Shown here piece after piece: positions 63,952 through 64,000 of a DNA stretch of 64,000 nucleotides (within the stretch, counting starts at the first letter, position 1; each line of letters starts with the position of its first letter). The translations under genes and the position numbers were made by a program. The DNA is from Microvirga soli. GTDB lineage: Bacteria > Pseudomonadota > Alphaproteobacteria > Rhizobiales > Beijerinckiaceae. Location: contig NZ_JAERQE010000002.1 of NCBI RefSeq assembly GCF_016734765.1, positions 124,001 through 188,000 on the forward strand, read 5' to 3'. The notes under the pieces were generated by a model. It was given only the letters and a program-made list of their open reading frames with translations, did no database searches and was not told the DNA's origin.

Positions 63952-64000
63952 TCCGCCCGCTCAACGACACGAGCGCCACACCCGACAACACCACGGCGCC
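63935..64000 (-). CDS. C-terminal end of a minus-strand gene, probably an EamA-type transporter (partial)
   Basis: A minus frame runs from the window edge to a TGA at 63937-63935 with 21 codons, ending GAVVLSGVALVSLSGRIRSAR. A hydrophobic helix followed by a short basic tail fits the last helix of an EamA/DMT transporter. The overlap with the thioesterase gene is 17 bp. Only a fragment is visible, so the assignment is tentative. Confidence 0.35.
   Translation of the reverse strand, partial: GAVVLSGVALVSLSGRIRSAR

Overview
The window is a compact, GC-rich bacterial chromosome segment of core alphaproteobacterial character. The evidence is the gene sets and their order: lysC-ptsP-prfA-prmC with a divergent ubiG, metX-metW, aroK-aroB-CorC-type protein, chorismate mutase-hisC-tyrC, ftsE-ftsX, comF-grxC-nitrilase-DUF1178, and an NdvA-type glucan exporter. 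Together these point to Hyphomicrobiales, most likely a Methylobacteriaceae member such as Microvirga. The genus is an inference. I see no rRNA, tRNA, CRISPR array, prophage, transposase or plasmid gene.

Layout. 0-5.5 kb: truncated GH2 glycosidase, small membrane protein, MscS channel, CAP lipoprotein, and a PaiB-like FMN-binding protein behind an attenuator-like leader. 5.6-10.4 kb: two ABC exporters and an alpha/beta hydrolase. 10.4-14.7 kb: CorC-type protein, aroB, aroK, then a small membrane ORF plus xerD. 14.9-20.4 kb: metW/metX on minus, and the aromatic amino acid operon on plus behind a strong promoter. 20.7-29.0 kb: DUF2125, ChaC, a small protein with an operator-like palindrome, PlsC, YdcF, ftsX/ftsE, hpt, tspO and a Cys/Met PLP enzyme. 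29.3-33.0 kb: Tat-exported cyclic phosphodiesterase, a secreted protein behind a perfect CtrA-type box, and small proteins. 33-45.3 kb: BrkB and DMT membrane proteins, then a run of stress-like genes (acidic mini-protein, TRAP-type binding protein, disordered protein, DUF4142, GH1-like enzyme, HtrA-like protease, HPF-like protein, clpB, small hydrophilic proteins). Six candidate EcfG-type promoters lie between 32.3 and 44.7 kb. 45.4-48.4 kb: Crp/Fnr regulator, MOSC protein, DUF4167 protein. 48.7-55.5 kb: lysC, ptsP, prfA, a FosX-type fosfomycin hydrolase and prmC on minus, ubiG on plus. 55.5-64 kb: nhaA, phosphoesterase, two secreted proteins, DUF1178-nitrilase-grxC-comF, a methyltransferase, DUF427, an iron alcohol dehydrogenase, a thioesterase, and the tail of a probable EamA transporter.

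Intergenic DNA carries at least four families of roughly 90-140 bp palindromic repeats, preferentially where genes converge. The most interesting signals are: (1) a leader at 4663-4861 with a near-leaderless Arg-rich 23-codon ORF and two mutually exclusive hairpins, one hiding the Shine-Dalgarno of the PaiB-like gene; (2) a fosX gene interlocked by 4-bp overlaps between prfA and prmC; (3) the clustered EcfG-like promoters; (4) a perfect CtrA-type box; (5) two operator-like perfect palindromes at 22872 and 27814. Start codons were chosen by eye from Shine-Dalgarno and family length, and several remain uncertain as noted.
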